Part shown: positions 44,552 through 51,696 of the stretch, piece after piece
How the letters are laid out: each line of letters opens with the position of its first letter
How positions within the stretch are numbered: the stretch's first letter is position 1
Source of the DNA: Ignavibacteria bacterium RIFCSPLOWO2_12_FULL_56_21
GTDB lineage: Bacteria; Bacteroidota; Ignavibacteria; UBA10030
DNA: 55,395 bases
Assembly (NCBI GenBank): GCA_001802945.1
Contig: MHAK01000127.1
Span: 1 to 55,395, forward strand
Direction of reading: 5' to 3'
Notes under the pieces: model-generated
What the model was told of the DNA's origin: nothing
Seen by the model: the letters and a program-made list of their open reading frames with translations, nothing else
The model's database searches: none
Position numbers and translations under genes: made by a program

Positions 44552-45526
44552 ATGCGCGCGATCATTCCGGTCGCCGGCGTCGGCAGCCGGCTCCGCCCAC
44601 ATACCTACACTGTCCCCAAGGTCCTCCTCAACGTCGCGGGGAAGCCGATCATTGGCCACATTCTTGATAAAGTGATCGAGAATGGATTCACCGAAGCGAC
44701 GATCATCATCGGATATCTTGGGGACAAGATCAAAGAGTACGTCCTCAAGAACTATGCGATCAAAGTGGATTTCGTCGAGCAGGAGGAACGGCTCGGACTG
44801 GGCCACGCGATCTACCTGTCGCGTCACACCATCTCCCGTCAACCCATCCTCATTATCCTCGGCGACACCATTTTCGACGTCAACCTCACGTCCATGATGG
44901 CATCCGAATATACCGCGTTGGGCGTCAAGGAAGTTGAAGACCCCCGACGGTTCGGCGTCGCAGAGACTGAAAACGGCTTCATCAAACGACTGGTCGAAAA
45001 ACCCGAAACACCCGCCAGCAACCTTGCCGTCGTCGGACTCTATTTTATCCGGCAACCCCAAATCCTGATAGAATGTCTCAAGGAGCTCATCAAAGCGAAC
45101 ACCCGTACGAAGGGAGAATTCCAGCTGACTGACGCTCTTCACATGATGATTGAACGTGGCGAAAAGATGAAGACATTCGCCGTGGATGGATGGTTCGATT
45201 GCGGAAAGCCGGAAACGCTCCTGTCCACAAACCGGCACCTGTTGAATACCTACCGCCAACCGGCGCCGATCGAGAGCGTCGTCATACGGCCCCCCGTGTT
45301 CATTTCTCCCAAAGCCGTCGTCAAGAATTCGATCATCGGGCCGTTTTCGACGGTTGCCGAGGGAGCGAATGTTGAGAATTCCGTCGTCGAGAACTCGATC
45401 ATTTCCGAGGACGCCATGGTCGTCGACGCGCTCCTGCGCGATTCGATCGTCGGCAGCAACGCCATTGTGCGCGGCACGTTCAAACGCATCAACATCGGCG
45501 ATTCGTCCGAGCTGCAGTATTCGTAG
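44552..45526 (+). CDS. Sugar-1-phosphate nucleotidyltransferase with C-terminal hexapeptide region
   Basis: A 324-residue protein. The N-terminal nucleotidyltransferase domain has AIIPVAGVGSRLRPHT (residues 3-18), VLLNVAGKPIIGH and ILGDTIFDVNL; VDGWFDCGKPETLL is the catalytic-region motif. The last 70 residues contain left-handed-helix-like hexapeptides (VVKNSIIGPFSTV, VENSVVENSIISEDAMVV, SIVGSNAIV). It likely makes a UDP-, dTDP- or GDP-activated sugar; the specificity cannot be told from sequence. The ATG at 44552 has GGAG four bases upstream. Confidence 0.88.
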   Translation: MRAIIPVAGVGSRLRPHTYTVPKVLLNVAGKPIIGHILDKVIENGFTEATIIIGYLGDKIKEYVLKNYAIKVDFVEQEERLGLGHAIYLSRHTISRQPILIILGDTIFDVNLTSMMASEYTALGVKEVEDPRRFGVAETENGFIKRLVEKPETPASNLAVVGLYFIRQPQILIECLKELIKANTRTKGEFQLTDALHMMIERGEKMKTFAVDGWFDCGKPETLLSTNRHLLNTYRQPAPIESVVIRPPVFISPKAVVKNSIIGPFSTVAEGANVENSVVENSIISEDAMVVDALLRDSIVGSNAIVRGTFKRINIGDSSELQYS

Positions 45527-45547
45527 CCCAAGTGGTTCAAAAGATCA

Positions 45548-45621
45548 GCCACAAAGTCATGAAGACACAAAGAAAAGAGTGAACGTGCATAATTCCCTTT
45601 GTGACTTCGTGTCTTCGTGGC
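45548..45621. repeat. Imperfect 25-bp inverted repeat before metK
   Basis: Two 25-base arms (45548-45572 and 45597-45621) are separated by 24 bases and can pair at 21 positions plus one G-U. Each arm itself consists of short CACAAAG/GAAGACAC units. It fills most of the gap between the nucleotidyltransferase gene and metK. It may act as a hairpin terminator or attenuator but lacks a U-run; no SAM riboswitch fold was recognised. Confidence 0.6.
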
Positions 45622-45685
45622 AATAGATCATCAGCATTTAGATAACCTCTTAGACCTCCACAGACAACCAAGGCCATCTACCATC

Positions 45686-46849
45686 ATGCGTCACCTCTTT
45701 ACTTCAGAATCGGTGTCCGAGGGACATCCGGACAAGGTGTGCGACCAAATCTCCGATGCAGTTCTCGACGACATCTTCGCCGTCGAACCCCGTGCTCGCG
45801 TAGCCTGCGAAAGCTTTGTCACAACGGGCCTTGCGCTCGTCGGCGGCGAGATCACCACGCAGAAACACTACGTCGATGTCCAGAAGATCGTCCGCGACGT
45901 CATCAAAGACATCGGCTACACCGAGGCCGGCGTTGGCTTCGACGCTGATTCATGCTCCGTTCTTTCCGCGATCCATCAGCAGTCCGGCGACATTGCGATG
46001 GGCGTCGACACCGGCGGCGCCGGGGACCAGGGCATGATGTTCGGCTATGCCTGCACCGAGACACCCGAGCTGATGCCCCTGCCGATCATGCTCGCCCACA
46101 AGCTCGTCAAGCGACTGTCCGATGTGCGCAAGCGACACAACGATCTCATGCCGTATCTCCGGCCGGACGCCAAGTCGCAGGTGACCGTGGAATATGACGG
46201 AAAAATTCCCGTGCGCATTCACACGGTTGTCGTCTCGACACAGCATGCGGAGAACGTGACGCAAAAGAAGATCAAGGAAGACGTTATCGAGCACGTCATC
46301 ACCAGCGTCATCCCCGCCGAACTCCTTGACGGCAGAACGCGGTATTTCGTCAATCCTACAGGACGCTTCGTGATCGGCGGACCGCATGGCGACAGCGGCT
46401 TGACCGGTCGGAAGATCATCGTCGACACGTACGGTGGTCGCGCCCCACACGGCGGCGGAGCGTTTTCCGGCAAGGATCCCACGAAGGTCGATCGCAGCGC
46501 TGCGTACGCCGCCCGTCATCTTGCCAAGAACATCGTTGCAGCCGGCCTCGCCAGCGAATGTCAGATCCAGGTTGCGTATGCGATCGGTGTCAAGGAACCG
46601 GTCTCGATCATGGCGCACACGTTCGGCAGCGGCATCATTCCAGACACATCGCTCGACGAGATGATCAAGCATTTGACGCGCGAAGGGGGTCCGTGCGACA
46701 TGACGCCGGGAGGCATCATCAAGCGCCTCAACCTGCGACGGCCTATCTACAGGAAGACGGCGGCGTACGGTCATTTTGGACGAGAGGAAAGGGAGTTTAC
46801 TTGGGAGAAGACGGATCTGATGAAAGTGTTGAAGAAGGAGATGAAGTAG
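45686..46849 (+). CDS. metK: S-adenosylmethionine synthetase
   Basis: MetK (387 residues) makes SAM from methionine and ATP. The N-terminus is [19 protein letters not shown], and [36 protein letters not shown] and [19 protein letters not shown] are the ATP- and phosphate-binding signatures. The ATG at 45686 fits the family start; the longer frame begins in the repeat-bearing gap. The stop codon's last G is also the first base of the heptamer array that follows. ahcY, which recycles the by-product of SAM-dependent methylation, lies beyond the four-helix-bundle gene. Confidence 0.97.
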   Translation: MRHLFTSESVSEGHPDKVCDQISDAVLDDIFAVEPRARVACESFVTTGLALVGGEITTQKHYVDVQKIVRDVIKDIGYTEAGVGFDADSCSVLSAIHQQSGDIAMGVDTGGAGDQGMMFGYACTETPELMPLPIMLAHKLVKRLSDVRKRHNDLMPYLRPDAKSQVTVEYDGKIPVRIHTVVVSTQHAENVTQKKIKEDVIEHVITSVIPAELLDGRTRYFVNPTGRFVIGGPHGDSGLTGRKIIVDTYGGRAPHGGGAFSGKDPTKVDRSAAYAARHLAKNIVAAGLASECQIQVAYAIGVKEPVSIMAHTFGSGIIPDTSLDEMIKHLTREGGPCDMTPGGIIKRLNLRRPIYRKTAAYGHFGREEREFTWEKTDLMKVLKKEMK

Positions 46850-47009
46850 GGATGAGTGATTGGTGAAGAGGGAATAGGGAAGTGGGATGCGTGATGCGGG
46901 ATGCGGAATGCGGGATGCGGAATGCGGGATGCGGAATGCGGGAAGGGTGATGCGGGATGGGTGATGCGGGAGGCGGGAAGAGTAATGCGGGAAGCGGGAT
47001 GAGGGATGA
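46849..47009. repeat. Array of 23 phased 7-bp repeats (G-G/T-G/A-A-T/A-G-C/A)
   Basis: From the last base of the metK stop onward, 23 heptamers run without a phase break. Examples are GGGATGA, GTGATTG, GGGATGC, GTGATGC, GGAATGC, GGGAAGG and GTAATGC. The central part alternates GGGATGC and GGAATGC. The array is directly upstream of the S23-type gene and in the opposite orientation to the downstream array at 47471-47533. There are no spacers, so it is not CRISPR. Confidence 0.9.
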
Positions 47010-47068
47010 GGTGGATGACTCAACTAATTGATTCCTGAGCCGGTTGATTCGAAGAGGAGGAGGGGGAA

Positions 47069-47446
47069 ATGAAGTCGTGGGGTGGATTGGAAGACCTGGA
47101 GGTCTACCGCCAGGCGCGCGAATTTCGAAAGGAAATGTATCGGGTCGCCAGAATTCTGCCCGAATTTGAACGATACAATACATGTTCACAGATCAGAGAT
47201 GCTGCGAGATCATTGACAAACAATATTGCAGAAGGATACGGGCGCTATTACTACAAAGAATCGATCAAGTTCTTTCGCATTGCGCGAGGGTCGCTTGAAG
47301 AATTAGTGGATGATTTGAATATCTGCCTCGATGAATCGTATATCGATGAAGAAAAACACGCGTACCTGACTTCACAAGCGTTGCATGTTAGAAGGTTGAT
47401 CGACGGATACATCAAATATCTTATGAAAAACTCAATCGGAGAATGA
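47069..47446 (+). CDS. S23-type four-helix-bundle protein (23S rRNA intervening-sequence protein family)
   Basis: A 125-residue, nearly all-helical protein of the 23S_rRNA_IVP/four-helix-bundle family. Signatures are DLEVYRQAREFRKEMYRVA, QIRDAARSLTNNIAEGYGRY and KFFRIARGSLEELVDDL. Relatives were first found in 23S rRNA intervening sequences and are related to the Avd accessory protein of diversity-generating retroelements; stand-alone copies have no known function. No rRNA or retroelement is near. GAGGAGG lies before the ATG. It is AT-richer than its neighbours and is enclosed by inverted heptamer arrays, which together look like an inserted cassette between metK and ahcY. Confidence 0.9.
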   Translation: MKSWGGLEDLEVYRQAREFRKEMYRVARILPEFERYNTCSQIRDAARSLTNNIAEGYGRYYYKESIKFFRIARGSLEELVDDLNICLDESYIDEEKHAYLTSQALHVRRLIDGYIKYLMKNSIGE

Positions 47447-47470
47447 GGAAGAGAAGCTGACGATTCGATC

Positions 47471-47533
47471 TTCACCTCTTCCCTCTTCCCTTATTACTCA
47501 TTACTCATCACCCATTACTGACATCTGACATAC
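47471..47533. repeat. Inverted heptamer array downstream of the S23-type gene
   Basis: Units in 7-bp phase on the plus strand: TTCACCT, CTTCCCT (twice), TATTACT, CATTACT, CATCACC, CATTACT, GACATCT and GACATAC. The reverse complements (AGTAATG, GGTGATG, AGGGAAG) match the upstream array's consensus, so the two arrays are inverted around the gene. The last unit ends one base before the ahcY ATG. Confidence 0.85.
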
Positions 47534-47534
47534 T

Positions 47535-48812
47535 ATGGACTCAAAGTCGAACCTTTACAAAGTCAAAGACCTCTCCCTCGCTGCCGCCGGTAAGCTGCGC
47601 ATCGAATGGGCCGAATCGCGCATGCCCGTCATGATGGCGCTCCGGGAAAAGTACCGGAAGACGAAGCCGTTGAAGGGCTATCGAATCGCCGGCTGCCTCC
47701 ATGTGACGAAAGAAACAGCTGTCCTCGTGAAGACCTTCGTGGAGGCCGGCGCCGAGGTCTCCTGGAGCGGCTGCAATCCGCTCTCGACGCAGGATGACAT
47801 CGCCGCCGCCCTTGCAGCGCAGGGGATCTCCATCTACGCGTGGCACGGAATGAATGTCGACGAATTCTACTGGTGCATCGAGGAGTCGCTCAAGTTCAAG
47901 CCGAACCTTACGCTGGACGACGGGGCAGATCTCATCTTTACAGTTCACAACAAACACCAGGAGCTTATCCCCACTGTCATCGGCGGTACGGAAGAAACAA
48001 CGACGGGCGTTCATCGATTGCGCGCCATGGCAAAGGACGGGGCGCTGAAGTATCCCGTCATCGCCGTCAACGATGCTGAAACGAAGTGGGATTTTGACAA
48101 TGTCTATGGCACGGGACAATCGACGCTCGATGGCATTCTCCGGGCAACAAGCGTTCTGCTTGCCGGAAAGAACTTTGTAGTTGCCGGGTTTGGCCATTGC
48201 GGCAAGGGCGTGGCGATTCGCGCAAAGGGCCTTGGGGCGAACGTGATCGTCACGGAGGTCAAGCCAACGGCCGCGCTGAAGGCGACGCTCGAGGGATTCC
48301 GCGTCATGACCATGGACGAGGCGGCAAAGGTGGGCGACATCTTTGTAACAGCCACGGGCGTGAAAGACGTCATCGTCGACAGGCATTTCAAGGTCATGAA
48401 AGACGGCGCGATCGTCTGCAACACCGGACATTACGATTGCGAGATCAACCTCAAGCACCTCGCAAAAATGAAAAAGCGTGTCAGGACCGTCCGTTCGGAC
48501 AATGAAGAGTACCTGATGAAGGATGGGCGACGGATCTACGTCCTTGCGCAAGGACGCCTTGTAAACCTTGCGGCCGCTGAAGGACATCCTTCGGAGGTCA
48601 TGGATATGTCGTTCGCGAACCAGTTTCTCTCTCAGCTCCGACTTGCGGAATTCCATCACAAAGGACAGAAACTGGAAAACAAAGTGTACGACATCTCCAC
48701 CCAGCAAGACCAGGAAATCGCAGGCATCAAACTTGCGACGATGGGATACAAGATCGACAGGCTGACGATGGAACAGGTGAGATATCAATCGGATTATTCT
48801 GCAGGCACATAA
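47535..48812 (+). CDS. ahcY: Adenosylhomocysteinase
   Basis: AhcY (425 residues) hydrolyses S-adenosylhomocysteine to adenosine and homocysteine, keeping methylation going. Signatures are GCLHVTKETAVL, WSGCNPLSTQDD, DDGADL, GGTEETTTGVHRL, GYGHCGKG-type FGHCGKGVAIRAKG for NAD+ and VDRHFKVMKDGAIVCNTGHYDCEIN. The chain ends EQVRYQSDYSAGT rather than in the DHYRY of longer bacterial and eukaryotic enzymes, as in short archaeal/Thermotoga-type enzymes. No Shine-Dalgarno motif precedes the ATG, since the heptamer array occupies the leader. The adenosine product could be used by the adenosine deaminase encoded upstream. Confidence 0.96.
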   Translation: MDSKSNLYKVKDLSLAAAGKLRIEWAESRMPVMMALREKYRKTKPLKGYRIAGCLHVTKETAVLVKTFVEAGAEVSWSGCNPLSTQDDIAAALAAQGISIYAWHGMNVDEFYWCIEESLKFKPNLTLDDGADLIFTVHNKHQELIPTVIGGTEETTTGVHRLRAMAKDGALKYPVIAVNDAETKWDFDNVYGTGQSTLDGILRATSVLLAGKNFVVAGFGHCGKGVAIRAKGLGANVIVTEVKPTAALKATLEGFRVMTMDEAAKVGDIFVTATGVKDVIVDRHFKVMKDGAIVCNTGHYDCEINLKHLAKMKKRVRTVRSDNEEYLMKDGRRIYVLAQGRLVNLAAAEGHPSEVMDMSFANQFLSQLRLAEFHHKGQKLENKVYDISTQQDQEIAGIKLATMGYKIDRLTMEQVRYQSDYSAGT

Positions 48813-48827
48813 GCAGGCAGTATCTTG

Positions 48828-48878
48828 CCCCGAGCGACCGAAGGGAGTCACCCCGAGCGAGCGCAGCGAGCCGAGGGG
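48828..48878. repeat. CCCCGAGCGA-type intergenic repeat element
   Basis: CCCCGAGCGA occurs at 48828-48837 and 48851-48860. The second copy continues as GCGCAGCGAGCCGAGGGG, then GTCGAGGGG. Related GC-rich palindromic elements are common between genes in many genomes of this and other phyla (recalled, not searched). It separates the two copies of the ahcY 3' end. Confidence 0.65.
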
Positions 48879-48886
48879 TCGAGGGG

Positions 48887-48913
48887 CAGTCGGATTATTC
48901 GGCTGGGACCTGA
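48887..48913 (+). pseudogene. Second, synonymously diverged copy of the last nine codons of ahcY
   Basis: These 27 bases read Gln-Ser-Asp-Tyr-Ser-Ala-Gly-Thr-stop, the exact C-terminus of AhcY, 101 bases downstream of the real end (48786-48812). They differ at six positions: five third-codon changes (CAA/CAG, TCT/TCG, GCA/GCT, GGC/GGG, ACA/ACC) and TAA against TGA. The copy is out of frame with ahcY and has no start. It looks like the remnant of a diverged ahcY allele left behind when the gene end or repeat was exchanged. Confidence 0.75.
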
Positions 48914-48959
48914 AGTACCAGAAGGGACTGTGCAGTATGGAGTATTGAGAAAGAAGAAG

Positions 48960-48985
48960 GCCTCTGGGAAACCGGGGGCTTTTTT
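48960..48985 (+). terminator. Rho-independent terminator after ahcY
   Basis: GCCTCTGG (48960-48967) pairs with CCGGGGGC (48972-48979) including two G-U pairs, around a GAAA tetraloop, and is followed by six T. It would end the metK-ahcY transcript. Confidence 0.75.
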
Positions 48986-49114
48986 GTTGCTGATTGGCTC
49001 TTTGTTTCACGCTTGTCCTTTGCTGGAGGACGGGTCCTCGTCGATGATTCGCAAGCATGTTGCTTCATAAACTTAGACGCTTGCAACTGACATCATTGTA
49101 AGTTTTCCCTCCTA

Positions 49115-49144
49115 CCCCGGTCTCAAGCCGGGGTTTTTATTTTT
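49115..49144 (+). terminator. Second rho-independent terminator
   Basis: CCCCGG (49115-49120) and CCGGGG (49128-49133) form a stem with a 7-base loop, followed by TTTTTATTTTT. Together with the terminator at 48960 it insulates the resistance island from ahcY. Confidence 0.7.
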
Positions 49145-49257
49145 CCCGCAAACAAGAATCTCGCACACCTGATAAATGAATTCTCAATCCTAGCAATAAG
49201 ACAACCGACGTACGACAAAACCCGCTCGAATCGCACGATCATTCGATGGCACACTCT

Positions 49258-49273
49258 ATGAGTATACGCTCAT
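49258..49273. promoter_or_regulatory. Candidate ArsR operator upstream of the first arsR
   Basis: ATGAG-N6-CTCAT forms an inverted repeat ending 26 bases before the ATG at 49300, with another CTCAT at 49278-49282. ArsR-family repressors bind such short palindromes over their own promoters. The presence of the operator here argues against translation starting at the ATG at 49258. Confidence 0.4.
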
Positions 49274-49299
49274 ACACTCATGAGGATCGAACAACGACG

Positions 49300-49623
49300 A
49301 TGACCGGACAACGCTCACCTGCGGACCTCGAAGCAGAGATCCTTGCGGCACTTTCTCATCCCAATCGTATCAGGATCCTTGAATACCTGCGCAAAGATGT
49401 TAGGTGCAACTGTGAGCTCGCGCCGGCGCTCGACCTTGAGCAATCCAACCTCTCGCGGCATCTCAAGATCCTGGTTCAAGCGGGCATTCTTGTTTCGTGG
49501 AAAGAAGGCCTGCGGGTAAATTTCAGGGTCACCGACGAACGAGTATTCAAGCTCGTGGACCTGGCACTCGCTGTTGCGAAGCACGGCATCGAAGAACGGG
49601 CGGGAGTCTTGGAGCAAGCTTGA
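49300..49623 (+). CDS. ArsR/SmtB-family regulator with CxC site
   Basis: A 107-residue winged-helix repressor: AALSHPNRIRILEYLRKD, then RCNCELAPALDLEQSNLSRHLKILVQAGILVSWKEG. The Cys-Asn-Cys in the first DNA-binding helix region corresponds to the ELCVCD-type As(III)/Sb(III) site of ArsR, so a thiol-reactive metalloid is the likely inducer. ATG 49300 gives the usual family length; in-frame ATGs at 49258 and 49246 are possible. It heads a run of five genes with gaps of 28 bp or less: thioredoxin, permease, thioredoxin, exported thioredoxin and CcdA-like. Confidence 0.88.
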   Translation: MTGQRSPADLEAEILAALSHPNRIRILEYLRKDVRCNCELAPALDLEQSNLSRHLKILVQAGILVSWKEGLRVNFRVTDERVFKLVDLALAVAKHGIEERAGVLEQA

Positions 49624-49651
49624 CGAATTCTCACCAACGAAGGAAACGACG

Positions 49652-49900
49652 ATGACCATCAAGGTACTTGGTCCTGGATGCATGAACTGCAAGACGCTCG
49701 AACGCAGAACACTCGAAGCACTTGAACAACTGCACGTTGAAGCTCACGTCGAAAAGATCGTGGACCTTGACGGTATCATTTCATACGGCATCATGCGAAC
49801 TCCGGGGCTCGTGATCGACGAAACCGTGGTATGGCAAGGAGGCGTGCCGACCGTTGAGAAGATCAAAGAACTTGTCGCGGCACGCATCCAGGTGAACTGA
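49652..49900 (+). CDS. Small thioredoxin-fold protein (MTH895/TM0996 type), first copy
   Basis: An 82-residue redox protein with Cys10-Met-Asn-Cys13 in GPGCMNCKTLE, the cis-Pro loop in RTPGLVIDE, and the compact beta-alpha-beta form of the MTH895-like thioredoxins. These are typically encoded next to permeases of the ArsP/UPF0718 type. An AGGA site lies seven bases before the ATG. It is probably cytoplasmic and may supply reducing equivalents to, or bind metalloid for, the adjacent permease (inference). Confidence 0.88.
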   Translation: MTIKVLGPGCMNCKTLERRTLEALEQLHVEAHVEKIVDLDGIISYGIMRTPGLVIDETVVWQGGVPTVEKIKELVAARIQVN

Positions 49901-49901
49901 A

Positions 49902-51020
49902 ATGAAAGAATGGATGAAGTTCGCGTTGCTCGCCGTCGCGTTTGCCATTTTCTATTTCGCTCCGATCGATGCCCCCATCGTGTTGGCCTCGATTTCCGCA
50001 GGCCTGTCGCTGCTGCATGAATATGCCCGGCTTCACGTCCTCACGTGTCTGGTCCCGGCCTTCTTTATCGCCGGAACGATCGCCGTGTATGTGAAAAAAG
50101 AGGCCGTCCTGCAGCTGCTCGGTCCAACGACGAAGAAGTACATCGCCTACCCCATCGCCAGCGTCTCGGGCGGGATCCTCGCCGTCTGTTCGTGCACCAT
50201 CCTTCCCCTGTTCACGGGCATCTACAAGCGCGGCGCAGGTATCGGACCGGCCGTCGCATTCCTGTTCACCGGTCCGGCCATCAACATCACTGCGATTCTG
50301 TTGACTGGAAGTGTGTTGGGATGGGATTTCGCGATCAGCCGACTGATCGCCGCCATGGTAATCTCGGTGGTTGCAGGACTCTTCATGGCATTCCTGTTCA
50401 AAGAGCACGACCGGAACAATGCCAATGGAGCCTTTGCGACCGGATTGGGAAGTGACGTCGAATACTCAAACACGCTCATCCTCTTGTTCTTTCTCCTGCA
50501 ACTTGCGATCCTCGTGCTTTTCGGATTGTCTATCGACCCCCTGTTTAAGGCGATCCTCATCATCGCCATTATCGCAGTGCTGCTCGGTATCGTGTTTTTC
50601 AAGTTCCAGAAAGAGCACAACCTGGCGTGGCTGAACGAGACCTGGGACCTCACGAAGAAGATCCTGCCGTATCTCTTTGTGGGCGTGTTCGTCGCCGGGA
50701 TCATTGAAGTGGTGGTTCCGCAGGAGGTCGTCACCTCCCTCGTCGGCCAGAATTCCCTCCTGGCGAACGTCATCGCCTCTACATTCGGCGCCTTCATGTA
50801 CTTCGCGACACTCACCGAGGTCCCGATCATTCAGAAACTCATGGGACTGGGGATGGGCCGAGGCCCGGCCCTCACACTCTTTCTGACGGGCAACGCCCTG
50901 AGCCTGCCAAGCATGATCGTGCTCTTCAAGGTCATGGGAAAGAAGCAGGCGCCGGCGTATATCCTGACCATCATGGTGCTCTCGGTGTTCGCCGGATGGC
51001 TCTTCGGCGAAGTGATCTGA
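49902..51020 (+). CDS. ArsP/UPF0718-family permease
   Basis: A 372-residue integral membrane protein with about eight to ten helices. The family signature Cys-Ser-Cys lies in GILAVCSCTILPLFTGIYKRGAGIGPAVAFLFTGPAIN (about residues 90-127), and the second half has EVPIIQKLMGLGMGRGPALTLFLTGNALSLPS. ArsP proteins export trivalent organoarsenicals such as methylarsenite, while other members have unknown substrates. It starts one base after the first thioredoxin gene and is followed 9 bp later by a second. The Cys pair in the membrane supports a thiol-binding substrate. Confidence 0.85.
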   Translation: MKEWMKFALLAVAFAIFYFAPIDAPIVLASISAGLSLLHEYARLHVLTCLVPAFFIAGTIAVYVKKEAVLQLLGPTTKKYIAYPIASVSGGILAVCSCTILPLFTGIYKRGAGIGPAVAFLFTGPAINITAILLTGSVLGWDFAISRLIAAMVISVVAGLFMAFLFKEHDRNNANGAFATGLGSDVEYSNTLILLFFLLQLAILVLFGLSIDPLFKAILIIAIIAVLLGIVFFKFQKEHNLAWLNETWDLTKKILPYLFVGVFVAGIIEVVVPQEVVTSLVGQNSLLANVIASTFGAFMYFATLTEVPIIQKLMGLGMGRGPALTLFLTGNALSLPSMIVLFKVMGKKQAPAYILTIMVLSVFAGWLFGEVI

Positions 51021-51029
51021 GCACGCATC

Positions 51030-51266
51030 ATGAAAAATGTCGCCATCCTCGGCTCGGGCTGTTCAAAGTGCAAGGTGCTCGAACAACGATTGCAAGACCT
51101 CAAAGCGGCCCACGCCCTCGATATCAGCGTCGTCAAAGTCACCGACCTGGAGCAGATCATTTCCCACGGCGTCATGATGACTCCGGGCCTGGTCATCGAC
51201 GGCCAGTTGAAGAGCGTCGGGACGGTCCCTAAGGATTCACAACTACTGGAATGGCTCAAGGAATAG
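51030..51266 (+). CDS. Small thioredoxin-fold protein (MTH895/TM0996 type), second copy
   Basis: A 78-residue protein of the same type as the copy at 49652: Cys11-Ser-Lys-Cys14 in GSGCSKCKVLE and the cis-Pro loop in MTPGLVIDG. The two differ at most positions, so the pair is an old duplication rather than a recent one. It is sandwiched between the permease and the exported thioredoxin gene with gaps of 9 and 4 bp. Confidence 0.88.
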   Translation: MKNVAILGSGCSKCKVLEQRLQDLKAAHALDISVVKVTDLEQIISHGVMMTPGLVIDGQLKSVGTVPKDSQLLEWLKE

Positions 51267-51270
51267 GACA

Positions 51271-51693
51271 ATGAACTACCGAACACTCAACAGTCTGAGC
51301 CTCATCGCGATGTTGCTGCTCTCCGCGTCAGGGATCACCTTGGCACAATCACAGGCGGCGAAGTCCCAGCCAAAAGCTGCAGTCCCGACGGCACAGCCAG
51401 TTGTGACATTCATCGAACTTGGCTCGGTCAATTGCATTCCGTGCAAGGCCATGCAGCCGGTGATGAAAGCGATCGAAGTAAAGTACGGCGAACAGGTGAA
51501 GGTCATTTTCTACGATGTGTGGACAAAGGAACAGGCCCACTTCGCACAGCTACACAAGGTTCGCCTCATACCGACACAGGTGTTCCTCGATGCCAAGGGC
51601 GTAGAGTTCTTCCGTCACGAGGGATTCTTTCCCGAAGAGGCGATCGACGATCTCTTCCAGCGTCAAGGATTGAAGCTGCGAGTCAAGAGCTAG
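51271..51693 (+). CDS. Exported thioredoxin-like protein
   Basis: A 140-residue protein with a signal peptide (hydrophobic 9-24, cleavage after TLAQ) and a thioredoxin domain with Cys55-Ile-Pro-Cys58 in LGSVNCIPCKAMQPVM and the cis-Pro loop in RLIPTQVFLD. It should act in the periplasm or on the outer face of the membrane. The next gene, 3 bp away, encodes a CcdA-like electron carrier, which commonly keeps such thioredoxins reduced. Confidence 0.9.
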   Translation: MNYRTLNSLSLIAMLLLSASGITLAQSQAAKSQPKAAVPTAQPVVTFIELGSVNCIPCKAMQPVMKAIEVKYGEQVKVIFYDVWTKEQAHFAQLHKVRLIPTQVFLDAKGVEFFRHEGFFPEEAIDDLFQRQGLKLRVKS

Positions 51694-51696
51694 AGC

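Larger units (their letters stand above)
48813..49257. other. Gene-free gap between ahcY and the arsenic island
   Basis: No convincing gene occupies this 445-bp stretch. It holds a CCCCGAGCGA repeat element (48828-48878), a synonymously diverged copy of the ahcY 3' end (48887-48913) and two rho-independent terminators (48960-48985 and 49115-49144). The ArsR operator begins at its right end. Reading frames here lack family similarity and cross the repeats. It marks a clean boundary between core genes and the resistance island. Confidence 0.75.

Noticed and set aside
45527-45685. SAM riboswitch before metK
   Set aside because: The gap holds an imperfect inverted repeat of periodic units; no SAM-binding core or P1 helix followed by a terminator was recognised.
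46849-47009. CRISPR array
   Set aside because: Units are seven bases with no spacers and no cas genes are nearby; it is a heptamer tandem array.
45950-47023. 357-residue minus-strand frame with Arg-Ile-Pro-His repeats
   Set aside because: The repeats are the translation of the heptamer array and the remainder is antisense to metK.
47541-49058. 505-residue open frame on the minus strand across ahcY
   Set aside because: It is the antisense shadow of ahcY plus repeat DNA; codons mirror a real gene and no family motif is present.
48825-49070. 81-residue plus-strand frame after ahcY
   Set aside because: It runs through the repeat element, the duplicated ahcY end and a terminator, and has no recognisable domain.
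49230-49260. Sigma-54 promoter before the first arsR
   Set aside because: TGGCAC is present, but the required GC of the -12 element is missing at the right spacing.
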